A stretch of DNA of 64,000 bases from Alteriqipengyuania abyssalis. Its GTDB lineage: Bacteria; Pseudomonadota; Alphaproteobacteria; Sphingomonadales; Sphingomonadaceae. Both the position numbers and the translations under genes were made by a program. Positions 52,163 through 64,000 of this stretch are shown here, one piece after another; positions within the stretch are counted from its first letter, which is position 1, and each line of letters begins with the position of its first letter. Under the pieces are notes generated by a model. It was given only the letters and a program-made list of their open reading frames with translations. It ran no database searches and was not told where the DNA came from. The stretch spans positions 1-64,000 of the forward strand of contig NZ_JAHWXP010000002.1 of the NCBI RefSeq assembly GCF_019857185.1, in the 5' to 3' direction.

Positions 52163-53176
52163 TCACAGCCACTTCAACCGCTTGAAGATCGCCATCAGCA
52201 CCGCGATGATCGCCAGGCAGATGCCGGTCACCCACCAGAAGGCATGGCCGTCGTTCACGCCGGGCATGCCGCCGACATTGATGCCGAGCAGGCCGGTCAG
52301 GAAACCGAGCGGAAGGAAGATGCCCGCAACGATGGTGAGCATGTAGGTTGCGCGTTCATTGCTCGCGAGCGCGCGGGTGCGCAGCTCGTCCATCAGCACC
52401 ACCGCGCTTTCCTTGCTCACGTCGATATCGTCGAGATAGCGGCGCAGGCGGTCGATCGTCTCGGCGATCTCGCGCCGGTCGTGCTCCTCGAACCATTCGG
52501 GCGCATCGCGGCTGATCGCCTCCAGCGCGACGTGTTGCGGGCCCATATGCCGTTTCAGACCCAGGCAATTGCGGCGGATGGTCGCGATCTTGGTCAGCAT
52601 GTCCTCCGGATCGTCGTCCATGTTCATGTCTTCGAGCAGGTCGATATGCTCGTTCATGTCGACGATCGACTGGCTCATCCGGGTGACCATCGACTCGGTC
52701 AGCGCGGTGACGATCGCGCCGACATCGCCGGGGCCCGCCCCGCGATCGATCTGCGCGAGAATTTCGCGGGGAGTCTGCAAGGGATGGCGGCGCAGCGTGA
52801 TCAGCCGGACGCCGTCGCTCCACACCTGCATCGAGATCATGTCCTCGGGCTCTGCCCCGGGGTTGAAGTTGATCCCCCGCAACGTGGCGACCAGCGTGTT
52901 CCCTTCGCGAAAAGCGCGCGGCCGGGTGTCGTCGCTGGTGAGCAGTTCGGCGGTCGGCTCGGGAATGCCGATCCGCTCCTGCAACCACTCGTAGACGCCG
53001 GGCGTGTTGCGGCACAGGTGCATCCACAGCACCTGATCGCCCGGCCCCGCCCCTGCCGGTGCAGGCTCCCACTCCTGAATGCCCGCCCAGTCGATCGCGC
53101 GGCCGCCGCCCGTACCGTCCAGCACGCGTGCAAACAGTAATGGCGTGCCGGATTCGGTGTCTGTCGCTTCACTCAT
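52163..53176 (-). CDS. CorA-family zinc/magnesium transporter (ZntB-like)
   Basis: A 337-residue CorA-superfamily channel: a large cytoplasmic N-terminal domain (RAFREGNTLVATLRGINFNP), a long stalk helix with MNEHIDLLEDMNMDDDPEDM, and two C-terminal membrane helices, the first ending in the signature GIN (LLGINVGGMPG). The GIN in place of GMN, and the absence of a Mg-type F-G-M-N, places it with ZntB-like zinc transporters. It is divergent from the FadL gene. Confidence 0.88.
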   Translation of the reverse strand: MSEATDTESGTPLLFARVLDGTGGGRAIDWAGIQEWEPAPAGAGPGDQVLWMHLCRNTPGVYEWLQERIGIPEPTAELLTSDDTRPRAFREGNTLVATLRGINFNPGAEPEDMISMQVWSDGVRLITLRRHPLQTPREILAQIDRGAGPGDVGAIVTALTESMVTRMSQSIVDMNEHIDLLEDMNMDDDPEDMLTKIATIRRNCLGLKRHMGPQHVALEAISRDAPEWFEEHDRREIAETIDRLRRYLDDIDVSKESAVVLMDELRTRALASNERATYMLTIVAGIFLPLGFLTGLLGINVGGMPGVNDGHAFWWVTGICLAIIAVLMAIFKRLKWL

Positions 53177-53319
53177 GCTGCATCCTGTGCCCCAGATCCG
53201 ACCCGATTCCTACGCCCGGCAGGATCGCGCGGGCACACCCCAGTGCCAAATCGTTCAATTTTATCGATAACTGCGCCAATTCCCTTGATCCGCATTCCAA
53301 ACGGGGCAACAGGCGCGGC

Positions 53320-54630
53320 ATGACAAAACCCCTCACTTACGGCCTTCGCGCCCTCCCCGCCCTCGCCATCCTGTGCTCCGCCAATCCGGCATTCGCAGGC
53401 GCGTTTCTCATCCAGGAACAATCTGCCAAGGAAACCGGTCGCGCTCTCTCCGGCGCGGCTGTGGCGGCCGACGGCCCTGCGTCGATCTATTTCAACCCCG
53501 CATCGATGACCAAGCTGGACGGCGTCCAGGTCGAAGCAGCCTCGCAGTTCCTGTTCCTCACCGCCTCGCAGGAAGATCAGGGCAGCACGCGCGGCGTGCC
53601 GGGTCTGCCCGTCTCGGTTCCGACCGGCGGCAGCAATGGCGGCAATCCCTTCCCCCAGCCACTCCTGGTTCCCTCGGGCGCGATCAGCGCGCAGCTGAGC
53701 GACAACGTGTGGGCCGGCCTTGCGGTCAACGCACCGTTCGGCCTGATCGCGCAGTATGATGACGACTTCTTCGGCCGCTACGATACGCTGCGCGCCGACG
53801 TCTTCACGCTGAATGTGCAGCCCAGCCTCGCGGTAAAGATCGGCGACAATGTCTCCGTCGGCGCGGGCGTCGACGTGCAGTATATCGACGTCGAGCTGAC
53901 CAATGCGGTGCCCAATCTTTCCCCCACCGCGCCCGACGGTTTCGCCCGGGTGAAGGGTGACGACATCTCGATCGGCTGGAACGCGGGCATCATGGTCGAT
54001 CTCGCCCCCGTGCGGATCGGCGCGCACTATCGCTCGCAGGTGAAGCAGAACCTCGAAGGCACCTTCGAGCTTTCCGGTCTGCTCGGCCCGCTGGCGGGCA
54101 ATAACGCGACGGTCGACGCGACCGCGCCGCTGACCCTGCCCGATATCGCGACCCTCAGCATCCAGCTCGGCACGGATACCCCGTGGCGCGTCTTCGGTAC
54201 CTGGCGCTATTACGACTGGAGCGATTTCAAGGAGATCGCGATCTACCCCGAAGGCGGGGTGCCGCCGCAGATCTCCGAACAGAACTACAAGGACAGCTGG
54301 TCGATGTCGCTCGGCGGCGAATATGACGTGTCCGACAAGCTGACGCTGCGTGCCGGTACGGCTTTCGACGAATCGCCGATCACCGATGCGTACCGCTCCG
54401 CCCGCGTGCCCGATGCCGACCGTGTGTGGGCTTCGGTTGGCCTGACCTACCAGATGAGCGACCGGTTCTCTGCCAACCTCGGCTATTCGCACGTGTTCGT
54501 GAACGACGCGCCGCTCAACCGCACGGACGCCTTTTTCGAAGGCACTCCGGCGGAAATCGCGACCACGATCCGCTCCGACAGCTCGGGCAACGCGGATATC
54601 CTCGCGGTCTCGCTCGGCGCGCGTTTCTGA
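53320..54630 (+). CDS. OmpP1/FadL-family outer-membrane porin
   Basis: A 436-residue outer-membrane protein with a signal peptide (ALPALAILCSANPAFAG). It has the FadL N-terminal block AFLIQEQSAKETGRALSGAA and the plug motif YFNPASMTKLDGVQ, followed by a barrel ending in aromatic F. FadL proteins take up long-chain fatty acids or hydrophobic compounds. ATG 53320 lies just before the signal peptide. It is divergent from the CorA gene. Confidence 0.9.
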   Translation: MTKPLTYGLRALPALAILCSANPAFAGAFLIQEQSAKETGRALSGAAVAADGPASIYFNPASMTKLDGVQVEAASQFLFLTASQEDQGSTRGVPGLPVSVPTGGSNGGNPFPQPLLVPSGAISAQLSDNVWAGLAVNAPFGLIAQYDDDFFGRYDTLRADVFTLNVQPSLAVKIGDNVSVGAGVDVQYIDVELTNAVPNLSPTAPDGFARVKGDDISIGWNAGIMVDLAPVRIGAHYRSQVKQNLEGTFELSGLLGPLAGNNATVDATAPLTLPDIATLSIQLGTDTPWRVFGTWRYYDWSDFKEIAIYPEGGVPPQISEQNYKDSWSMSLGGEYDVSDKLTLRAGTAFDESPITDAYRSARVPDADRVWASVGLTYQMSDRFSANLGYSHVFVNDAPLNRTDAFFEGTPAEIATTIRSDSSGNADILAVSLGARF

Positions 54631-54674
54631 CGCGCTGACGCATCAAAGGGGCCATTCGGCTTTTCCCGGCGGAC

Positions 54675-55844
54675 ATGAGTGCCTATACAGGCCTCATGTC
54701 CGTTCGCCCCTGGAGAGATATCGAACGCCGCCAGTCGCGGCAGATCATGGTCGGCAATGTGCCGATTGGCGGCGACGCGCCGATCAGCGTGCAGACCATG
54801 ACCAACACGCCGACCGAAGATGTCGGCGCGACGCTCGACCAGATTCGCCGGTGCGAGGATGCGGGCGCGGATATCATCCGCGTCTCCTGCCCCACCGAAG
54901 AGGCCACCCGCCACTTCGACAAGATCACCCGCGCCGCGAATGTCCCGATCGTCGCGGACATCCACTTCCACTACAAGCGCGCGCTCGAAGCAGCCGACAA
55001 GGGCGCGGCCTGCCTTCGGATCAATCCGGGCAATATCGGCTCCAGCGAGCGGGTTGCCGAGGTCGTGCGCGCGGCAAAGGCCAATGGCTGCGCGATCCGC
55101 ATCGGTGTGAACGCCGGCAGCCTCGAGAAGGACCTGCTGGAAAAATACGGCGAGCCCTGCCCCGAGGCGCTGATCGAAAGCGCGCTCGACCATATCAAGC
55201 TGCTGCAGGATCACGACTTCCACGAATACAAGGTGGCGGTGAAGGCCTCCGACGTGTTCCTCGCGGTCGCCGCCTATCACGGGCTGGCCGAAGCGGTGGA
55301 CTGCCCGCTGCACCTCGGCATCACCGAGGCGGGCGGATTGATCGGCGGGACGGTAAAGTCCTCGATCGGCCTTGGCAGCCTGCTGTGGGCGGGGATCGGC
55401 GACACGATCCGCGTCTCGCTCTCCGCCGAGCCGGAACAGGAAGTGCGCGTCGGCTACGAGATTCTCAAGTCGCTGGGCCTACGCACCCGCGGCGTGCGCG
55501 TGGTCTCCTGCCCCAGTTGCTCGCGTCAGGGGTTCGACGTGATCCGCACGGTCGAGGCGCTGGAGAAGCGGCTCGAGCATATTAAGACGCCGATGAGCCT
55601 CTCGGTCCTCGGCTGCGTGGTCAACGGCCCGGGCGAAGCGCGCGAGACCGACATCGGCATCACCGGCGGCGGCAAGGGCAAGCACATGGTGTATCTGAGC
55701 GGCGTTACCGACCACCATGTCGAAGACGAGAGCATGCTCGATCACATCGTGCGGCTGGTCGAAGAGAAAGCCGCCCGGATCGAGGCGGGCGAGGATGTCG
55801 CCTTCGACCCGCATGCCGCCCCGGCGGTAGAAGCCGCGGAGTAG
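54675..55844 (+). CDS. ispG: (E)-4-hydroxy-3-methylbut-2-enyl-diphosphate synthase (IspG/GcpE)
   Basis: IspG carries out the penultimate step of the MEP isoprenoid pathway with a [4Fe-4S] cluster. The 389-residue product has [43 protein letters not shown], and the Fe-S cysteines in [14 protein letters not shown], with [18 protein letters not shown]. It follows FadL by 45 nt. The stop codon is 1 nt before the next gene's TTG start. ATG 54696 is an alternative start. Confidence 0.95.
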   Translation: MSAYTGLMSVRPWRDIERRQSRQIMVGNVPIGGDAPISVQTMTNTPTEDVGATLDQIRRCEDAGADIIRVSCPTEEATRHFDKITRAANVPIVADIHFHYKRALEAADKGAACLRINPGNIGSSERVAEVVRAAKANGCAIRIGVNAGSLEKDLLEKYGEPCPEALIESALDHIKLLQDHDFHEYKVAVKASDVFLAVAAYHGLAEAVDCPLHLGITEAGGLIGGTVKSSIGLGSLLWAGIGDTIRVSLSAEPEQEVRVGYEILKSLGLRTRGVRVVSCPSCSRQGFDVIRTVEALEKRLEHIKTPMSLSVLGCVVNGPGEARETDIGITGGGKGKHMVYLSGVTDHHVEDESMLDHIVRLVEEKAARIEAGEDVAFDPHAAPAVEAAE

Positions 55845-55845
55845 C

Positions 55846-56760
55846 TTGCTCCACGTCGTTCATCACGTCGACTACATGGCGCCTGCGCCGACGCGCGGCA
55901 GCTTCCGGTTCGACAAGTATCAGCTGGTAATGGTCGCCCTGCGCGAGAGCGGCCATCCGATCACCGAACATGCGCCCGATCCCTGCCCGCGCGAATGGCT
56001 GGAGGCGGTCCACTGCCCCGACTATGTCGAGCAGGTGTTCACCGCGCAGGTTCCCTACGAGAAGGAACGGCGGATCGGGTTTCCGGTCACGCCGCACATC
56101 GCGCAGCGGGTGGCGCACACCAATGGCGGCACCTGGCTCGCCGCGCAGCTCGCGATGCGGCATGGCTACGCCGCCAACAGCGCGGCGGGGAGTCACCACG
56201 CGCTCTACGATACCGGTGCGGGTTTCTGCGTGTTCAACGATCTGGCGGTGTGCGCCAACCGCCTCATCGCGCAAGGTGACGCGCGCCGTGTGCTGATCGT
56301 CGATTGCGATGTCCATCAGGGCGACGGCACCGCCGCGCTGACTGCAGGGCGCGAGGATGTGTTCACCCTCTCGCTCCATGCGGAGAAGAATTTCCCGGTT
56401 CGCAAGGCACGCTCCAGCCTCGACGTCGCGCTGCCCGATGGGACGAGCGACGCCGACTATCTGGATGTTCTGGGGACGCACCTGCCGCGCGTGCTGGATG
56501 ATTTCGCGCCAGATATCGTGCTCTACCAGGCAGGGGTCGACCCGCACGAGAACGACAAGCTGGGCCGGCTTGCGCTGACCGACGAAGGGCTTGAGCGGCG
56601 CGATCGCTATGTTGTCGAAACCGTGCGCGGGCGCGGTCTGCCGATCGCGAGCGCGCTGGGCGGTGGCTACGGCATCGACCCGCGGGTGGTGGCAGAGCGG
56701 CACGCGCGATCGATGATCGCAATGGCGCGGGAGAATGCAGCGTTCACGCGCGCTTCCTGA
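55846..56760 (+). CDS. Histone deacetylase-like amidohydrolase
   Basis: A 304-residue zinc hydrolase of the histone deacetylase/acetylpolyamine amidohydrolase family. Seen are [18 protein letters not shown], the zinc-ligand strand [32 protein letters not shown], and a closing LGGGYGID. The bacterial substrate may be acetylated polyamines or proteins. The TTG start at 55846 has GCGGAG upstream and abuts ispG, so the two are probably co-transcribed. Downstream 56761-56931 is a short gap with nothing I can support. Confidence 0.88.
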   Translation: MLHVVHHVDYMAPAPTRGSFRFDKYQLVMVALRESGHPITEHAPDPCPREWLEAVHCPDYVEQVFTAQVPYEKERRIGFPVTPHIAQRVAHTNGGTWLAAQLAMRHGYAANSAAGSHHALYDTGAGFCVFNDLAVCANRLIAQGDARRVLIVDCDVHQGDGTAALTAGREDVFTLSLHAEKNFPVRKARSSLDVALPDGTSDADYLDVLGTHLPRVLDDFAPDIVLYQAGVDPHENDKLGRLALTDEGLERRDRYVVETVRGRGLPIASALGGGYGIDPRVVAERHARSMIAMARENAAFTRAS

Positions 56761-56931
56761 CGGCTGACCAAGCGCGAGCGTTCCGGCAATGGCAGAGCCG
56801 CCCGAGTTGGTAGAGTGCGTGGCGACCAGTCGGTCCTAAACCAGTGCATCAACTCTTGCTTGCGCATCTATAGCCGCGGGTACTGACGTTCTGAGGGAGT
56901 GGCCGGCCTCACACACTCACACCGCCGCACT

Positions 56932-57414
56932 TCAGAAATAGATATCGACGTAGTCGGTCAGGCGATCGCACCACTCGAATTCGCGTAGCCGGTAATAGCG
57001 GCGGTTCTGCGTGATCGCGAAATGCCAGGTCTTGTTCGCGCGGCATTCGCGCCCGGTATCGGGAGTGTCGGTGATCGCAATCGTTCCGCGCAAGGTGAAG
57101 TATCCCTCGCCGATCTCCAGAATGGTGCCGTCGACCTCCAGTTCGCCGCCGTCGTTACCAGTCTGGTGGCCAGAGACGTGCCACACCCCGCGCTCGTCCG
57201 GGGCGATGGAAACCGGCCCGCGATCGTCCCACCCGATCCATTGCAGCGTGATCCCACCCGGCGAAAGCAGGCGATCCGCATCGCGCTGGCTCAGGATTTC
57301 GGTCGGATCCTCCAGAAAGGCCGGGTCCGATACGCTCGACTGCGCCTCCAGTCCCACGGGCATCGCCGCCCAGATTGCTGCAGCAATCATCCCCCACAGC
57401 GCGACTTGTCGCAT
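56932..57414 (-). CDS. Secreted protein of unknown function
   Basis: A 160-residue precursor with a signal peptide (LWGMIAAAIWAAMPVGLEAQ). The mature part has a beta-rich look, with GGITLQWIGWDDRGPVSIAP, GELEVDGTILEIGEGYFTLRG, and one Cys pair (RECRANK, EWCDRL) that could form a disulfide. It matches no family I recognise. It is divergent from an L,D-transpeptidase gene (76 nt apart), so an envelope role is possible. The good signal peptide and codon pattern support a real gene. Confidence 0.75.
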   Translation of the reverse strand: MRQVALWGMIAAAIWAAMPVGLEAQSSVSDPAFLEDPTEILSQRDADRLLSPGGITLQWIGWDDRGPVSIAPDERGVWHVSGHQTGNDGGELEVDGTILEIGEGYFTLRGTIAITDTPDTGRECRANKTWHFAITQNRRYYRLREFEWCDRLTDYVDIYF

Positions 57415-57490
57415 CCTGGCACCTCCTCAAGGGCGAAACCGCGAAACGGCTTCAAGCAAGCATTAAGCTCGGTTATAGCACATAGCCGAT

Positions 57491-58231
57491 ATGCAACGTC
57501 GCGATCTGATCAAGACCGGGCTGGGTGCCGGCATCGCGCTGGGCGCTGGTGTGACCCTGCCGAACCGGGTGTTCGCCCAACCAATGGCCGGAAATGCGCG
57601 CGACCGCCAGCTTTTCGATATCGCCAAGCGCGAGCTGGACAAGGCGGGCGACGTGATCTGGCGCAAGGATATCGTCGGCATCGCCGATTTCGGGCTCCAT
57701 TCGGCCCATCGCCGGTTCCACTTCGTCAATCTGGACCGGCAGGAAGTGAAGAGCTTCCATGTCAGCCACGGCACCGGCTCCGACCCGGAGCATGACGGCT
57801 GGCTCAACACCTTCTCCAATGTCGAGGGCTCCAATGCGACCAGTCGCGGGGCGTACATTACGTGGGAATGGTACACCGGCAAGTTCGGCACTTCGGTGCG
57901 GCTGGGCGGGCTCGACCCGACCAACAACCACGCGCTGCAGCGCTATATCGTGATGCACCGGGCCAGCTATGCGGAGCCCGAGCATGTCGAGCGCTGGGGC
58001 CGGCTGGGCCGCTCCAACGGCTGCTTCGCGCTGGGCGAAGAGCAGTTCAAGATTGCGCTGCTCAACCTGTCGGGCGGGCGGCTGCTCTACGCCGAGGCGC
58101 TGGGCCTGCAGGAAGACGGCACGCAGGCCTATCCGCCCCTGCCGATCGTGGGCGAGCCCGAAAACGGCTATCACATCCTGCGTCAGCCGAGGCAGGAGAC
58201 GTTTGAGCAGACCAACCCGGGCGTTTACTAG
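57491..58231 (+). CDS. L,D-transpeptidase catalytic-domain protein (YkuD_2 type)
   Basis: A 246-residue exported protein with a Tat-like signal (RRDLIKTGLGAGIALGAGV). It has a YkuD_2-type catalytic domain with HFVNLDRQEVKSFHVSHGTG, MHRASY, and the nucleophile Cys178 in GRSNGCFALGEEQF. Such proteins cross-link or anchor peptidoglycan. It converges with a second, larger L,D-transpeptidase gene that ends 60 nt away. Confidence 0.85.
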   Translation: MQRRDLIKTGLGAGIALGAGVTLPNRVFAQPMAGNARDRQLFDIAKRELDKAGDVIWRKDIVGIADFGLHSAHRRFHFVNLDRQEVKSFHVSHGTGSDPEHDGWLNTFSNVEGSNATSRGAYITWEWYTGKFGTSVRLGGLDPTNNHALQRYIVMHRASYAEPEHVERWGRLGRSNGCFALGEEQFKIALLNLSGGRLLYAEALGLQEDGTQAYPPLPIVGEPENGYHILRQPRQETFEQTNPGVY

Positions 58232-58291
58232 CGGCCAGCCCGCTCACCGGTTCGAAGGTGTCGAGGGGCGGCGGACCGCCCCTCTCGACTA

Positions 58292-59698
58292 TCACGCGAT
58301 ATCGCGCGGATCGTTGACGATCTCGATGATTTCCTCGTCGGTCACGCGGCTACGGTTCGCCTTGCGCGGAGCCTCGAACGCGGCGAGCACCGGCGCGTCG
58401 CGGTCGTAGATATCCTTGAAGGTCGCCATCTCGCCGTCGATCGTCGTGCCCATCGTGAAATAGGTGATGTAGGCGGGCATCTTGCTGTTGAATTCGACCC
58501 GGGTGTACTCGCCCGAGGCAAGCTTCTCGACACCCTCGTCCGCGGTCAGGCCCGCCTGCAGGATGGCGAGCGTCAGTGCCAGTTCGGTCGCACGTTCGGT
58601 GCGAATGCAGCCGTGGCTGAGCGCACGGTCGGCCTGGCTGAACAGCCCGCGCGACGGCGTATCGTGGAAGAAGATCGCATGCCGGTTGGGCATGTCGAGC
58701 TTCATCCGGCCCAGCGCATTGCCCGGTCCGGGGCCCTGCACCACGCTGATATAGCCGTTTGCGCCGCGCGTCGCCTTGTAGCCTTTCGAGGCGGCCCAGG
58801 AGGGATTGCCGAGCACACGTTCGCCCAGCCCTTCGCCCTTCACGATCGACTGCGGCACGGTCCAGTTCGGGTTGAGGATCACGCCCTCGACGCTCTCGGC
58901 CAGCTGCGGGGTCGCGGTGCGCCCCGGCTTGCCCACAATCGTGCGGTAGGTGCGCATGATCTTGTCGTTCACCGTCAGGCGCAGCTGATATTCGGGCACG
59001 TTGGTGATCAGGTACTGATGGCCCAGATCGCGCGGCAGCCAGCGCCAGCGATCCATGTTGGCCTGCACCAGCTTGTAGCGCTTGCTGCCGGGCTTGGCCT
59101 TGGCCAGCTCGCTGCGCAGGGCTTCGTAGTCGGGATGCAGCGGAGCCACACCCTCGATCGCGCCCATGATATCGCCCGACTCAAGCGCCTGCTTGAGTAC
59201 CGCGCCGCTGCGATAGCGGTCCGCATCCGGGTCCATCACGAACCACTGGGTGCGGTGGTCCATTGGCGTGCGCCCGTCGCGCATGTCTTCCACCAGCCAC
59301 ACGAACCGACGGCTGGCCTCTTCATCCAGCATTGCGCCCGGGCCGGCGGCGATCGCCGCACGCAGGCCGGGAAGATCGTAATCCGCCGGGATCAGGCCGT
59401 GCGTGCCGATCCCCTCGATCGCGGCGACAAGCGCCTCTGCCTGCGCCACGTTCCACTGCTGCACCACCGGGTCGAACTTCTGGACCACCGGCTCGCTCGC
59501 CATCTCGACCGGACCGGTTGCGGTGGAAGGGGCCATGGGGCTGGAGGTCACCGCGTCATCGGCATCCCCGTCAGCCCTGTCATCCTCGTCCTGACCGCCC
59601 GGCAGCAGGTTGGTCGGCGCGTTTTGCGCGGCCAGCGCGGTCGGCCCGGCGAGCGTGGCGGTGGCAAGGACAAAAAGCGAAGTGGCAAGCGTTTTCAT
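58292..59698 (-). CDS. L,D-transpeptidase (YcbB/LdtD-like)
   Basis: A 468-residue precursor with a signal peptide (SLFVLATATLAGPTALAAQ), an acidic linker, a central scaffold region and a YkuD catalytic domain. The catalytic motif is HDTPSRGLFSQADRALSHGCIR, with nucleophile Cys364 in SHGCIR. YcbB-type enzymes form 3-3 peptidoglycan cross-links. The C-terminal extension after the catalytic domain is about 90 residues. It converges with the smaller L,D-transpeptidase. Confidence 0.9.
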   Translation of the reverse strand: MKTLATSLFVLATATLAGPTALAAQNAPTNLLPGGQDEDDRADGDADDAVTSSPMAPSTATGPVEMASEPVVQKFDPVVQQWNVAQAEALVAAIEGIGTHGLIPADYDLPGLRAAIAAGPGAMLDEEASRRFVWLVEDMRDGRTPMDHRTQWFVMDPDADRYRSGAVLKQALESGDIMGAIEGVAPLHPDYEALRSELAKAKPGSKRYKLVQANMDRWRWLPRDLGHQYLITNVPEYQLRLTVNDKIMRTYRTIVGKPGRTATPQLAESVEGVILNPNWTVPQSIVKGEGLGERVLGNPSWAASKGYKATRGANGYISVVQGPGPGNALGRMKLDMPNRHAIFFHDTPSRGLFSQADRALSHGCIRTERATELALTLAILQAGLTADEGVEKLASGEYTRVEFNSKMPAYITYFTMGTTIDGEMATFKDIYDRDAPVLAAFEAPRKANRSRVTDEEIIEIVNDPRDIA

Positions 59699-59877
59699 GT
59701 CGTAGGATAGACCCTGTTATCGAGCGCGTCGCCCTATATAGCGACGGATCTTTGCGGGCAGAAGCCTCGCGAATTTATGGGCAATCATCAAGCTGCAAGC
59801 ATTTATCCAACCTGAATTTACGCACGATCTGCGGCACATCGGTGACGGTCGGCAGAGCTTGGGATAGGGCATGAGCA

Positions 59878-60786
59878 ATGTCCCGGTCCGCCACCCTTGC
59901 CCCATTCGCGGTCGCGCTTGCAGGCGTCGCGATGCTCTCGCTGATGGATGCCTTCATGAAGGACGCATCGCTGGCGATCGGGGCCTATTCCGCCGCACTG
60001 ATACGCGCCAGTCTGTCTACCGCCATCGCGATGCCGTTATGGCTGGCCCGACGCACCCGCTGGCCGGACGCAGGGACCATACGCCTGCACGTGCTGCGCG
60101 GCGTGTGCTCTGCCTTCATGGGGCTGAGCTTCTTCTTCGCGCTGACCAGGCTGCCGATCGCCGAGACCATCGCGATTTCCTTCATCGCCCCGCTGATCGC
60201 GCTGTACCTTGCGGCAATCCTGCTCGGCGAGACAGTCACCCGCCGTGCGGTGCTGGCCTCGCTGATCAGTTTTGCCGGCGCGCTGGTGATCGTGGGCGGG
60301 CAGTTCGGGCGCGGCAGACTGGATGAGGAGGCGCTGGTCGGCCTTGGCGCGATCCTGATCTCGACGGTGCTCTACGCGCTCAACTTCATCATCATCCGCC
60401 AGCAGTCGCAGCGCGCCGGGCCGCTGGAGGTCGCCGCGTTTCACGGGGGCGTATCGACGCTGGTGCTGGGTCTTGCCGCCCCTTGGCTGCTGGTCGCCCC
60501 GCCCGTATCCGTCCAGCCGAGCCTGCTGGCCGCAGGACTGCTCACCGTGGGCGGCGCGATGACGATTGCCTGGGCCTACGCCCGGGCAGAGGCGCAGGCC
60601 CTGTTGCCGGTCGAATATTCCGGCTTCTGCTGGGCCGCGCTGTTCGGCTGGCTGTTCTTCGGCGAAAGAGTGAGTGCGGGCACGCTAGCGGGCGTGGCGA
60701 TGATCGTGATCGGCACCTATATCGCGGTCACCAGAGGCCGCGCGCCTGCCCGTCCGTTGGGCGGAGCGGAGACCGCGGCACCCTGA
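59878..60786 (+). CDS. DMT superfamily transporter (EamA)
   Basis: A 302-residue membrane protein with ten predicted helices in two EamA repeats (FMGLSFFFALTRLPIAETIA, then AEAQALLPVEYSGFCWAALF). DMT proteins export amino acids or other metabolites; the substrate is unknown. ATG 59878 is used; the nearby ATG 59871 is out of frame. It is divergent from the L,D-transpeptidase gene. Confidence 0.87.
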   Translation: MSRSATLAPFAVALAGVAMLSLMDAFMKDASLAIGAYSAALIRASLSTAIAMPLWLARRTRWPDAGTIRLHVLRGVCSAFMGLSFFFALTRLPIAETIAISFIAPLIALYLAAILLGETVTRRAVLASLISFAGALVIVGGQFGRGRLDEEALVGLGAILISTVLYALNFIIIRQQSQRAGPLEVAAFHGGVSTLVLGLAAPWLLVAPPVSVQPSLLAAGLLTVGGAMTIAWAYARAEAQALLPVEYSGFCWAALFGWLFFGERVSAGTLAGVAMIVIGTYIAVTRGRAPARPLGGAETAAP

Positions 60787-60934
60787 GCCGGCAGCCCTCT
60801 TTCGCGGGGACGCTTGATTTTCGCACCCGTACGGGCCAAGCGCGCGGCACATATTCCCGGCACATACCGGCGTCCCGCCCGTTAGTCGCAAGACAGGCCG
60901 CCACCAGAAGCAACATGAAAGGACCGCCCACGCT

Positions 60935-63610
<2,676 letters not shown>

Positions 63611-63632
63611 GCATCAGGCTCAACGGCAAACG

Positions 63633-63662
63633 AAAGGCCCGGCCAATTTGGCCGGGCCTTTT
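63633..63662 (+). terminator. Rho-independent terminator after acnA
   Basis: AAAGGCCCGGCCAA-T-TTGGCCGGGCCTTTT is a nearly perfect stem-loop with flanking A and T runs, starting 23 nt past the stop. The A-run makes it likely to work in both directions, also for the minus-strand gene that ends at 63780. Confidence 0.92.
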
Positions 63663-63779
63663 CGTATGTGCTGCGAAAATCAAAGGGCGGAGGCTGCTCC
63701 TGGCAAGCCGCCCCCGCCCAGGTCACGGCGCAAGAATGCGCCGTCCCGTTCGTTTGTCGACACGGCGCCGGAGCGCGGT

Positions 63780-64000
63780 TCAGTCGTTGGTCTTGGAAGC
63801 CCACTTGCGGCGGGTGATGACCGCCAGCGCGGCGGCACCGAACAGCAGGCCGACCGGCGGCGCCGGGACCGGATGCCCGCTGCTGCCACCCGATCCGCCG
63901 GTGCTGCTCCAGCCGGAGGAGCTGGGTGGGTGACCCGAACTGCTCGGCGGATGCCCGCTGCTCGAATTGCCCGAACTGGTGCTGACGTCACCCGAGGTCG
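63780..64000 (-). CDS. PEP-CTERM-like secreted protein, C-terminal part only
   Basis: The last 73 codons of a minus-strand gene that begins beyond the window. The tail is low-complexity Ser/Gly/His/Pro with SSGHPPSSSGHPP units, then a sorting-signal-like end: VPAPPV, a hydrophobic helix (GLLFGAAALAVI) and TRRK, followed by seven further residues. This fits PEP-CTERM proteins of sphingomonads, in which VPAP replaces VPEP and EpsH/exosortase handles the tail. The helix is short, so export with anchoring is the main alternative. No more of the protein is visible. Confidence 0.75.
   Translation of the reverse strand, partial: TSGDVSTSSGNSSSGHPPSSSGHPPSSSGWSSTGGSGGSSGHPVPAPPVGLLFGAAALAVITRRKWASKTND

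Noticed and set aside
56790-56870. A tRNA-like string (CGAGTTGGTAGAGTGCG) downstream of the deacetylase gene
   Set aside because: It resembles a D arm, but no matching acceptor, anticodon or T arm folds around it. It may be a chance match or a remnant.

Overview
This is a GC-rich stretch of alphaproteobacterial chromosome. It most likely comes from the Sphingomonadales, near Erythrobacteraceae. The evidence is a PhyR-NepR-EcfG general stress locus with GGAAC-N16/17-CGTT promoters, class I PHA synthase plus phasin, LptFG, Fe-type SOD, a PEP-CTERM-like tail and lineage-type gene order. The genus is an inference. I saw no phage, transposase, CRISPR array, rRNA operon or plasmid function. Most genes are compact and many overlap by 4 to 17 bases. 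Long open frames antisense to real genes are common here because of GC bias and were left out.

Layout. 1-9760 (minus strand): tRNA-Thr, then an eight-gene branched-chain amino acid operon read ilvD-ilvC-ilvG-ilvM-leuA-leuC-leuD-leuB. It is preceded by a promoter, a 40-residue leader peptide rich in Leu/Val/Ile, and a terminator/antiterminator pair, so one attenuator probably controls all of Ile/Val/Leu synthesis. 9.8-14.5 kb: proB, tRNA-Cys, a thioesterase, an in-frame fusion of an OmpR-type winged helix to a crotonase, and an AlaC-like aminotransferase. 14.6-17.6 kb: PHA synthase and a phasin with a histone-H1-like N-terminal half, with PhaR-like palindromes between them. 17.6-22.5 kb: clpS, lptF, lptG, two acetyltransferase-family genes and a 52-codon ORF. 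22.5-28.3 kb: the general stress response locus (receiver protein, phyR, CHASE/HWE kinase, nepR, ecfG) and an AI-2E-family transporter.

28.3-40 kb: sodB, a cation symporter, glmM-DUF1272-thiD, a LOG protein, a His/Met-rich DUF2946-like protein with a TonB receptor and a PepSY protein (probably metal, perhaps copper), tRNA-Gln, ppx/gppA and rlmE. 40-47.3 kb: a membrane cytochrome c and a six-gene run DUF4129-DUF4350-MoxR-DUF58-SpoIIM-RDD of unsettled function. 47.3-54.6 kb: fatty acid desaturase, isoaspartyl peptidase, GNAT, DUF885 metallopeptidase-like protein, CorA/ZntB transporter and FadL porin. 54.6-64 kb: ispG, histone-deacetylase-like hydrolase, a secreted orphan, two L,D-transpeptidases, a DMT exporter, acnA and the C-terminal end of a PEP-CTERM-like protein.

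The most notable observations are the ilv-leu attenuator, the winged-helix/crotonase fusion, the phasin with a second internal start, face-to-face EcfG-type promoters between the kinase and nepR, the MoxR-SpoIIM-RDD locus, and a two-module intergenic repeat present at 11.7 kb and 48.3 kb. All functions are read from sequence and family knowledge; no database search was run.
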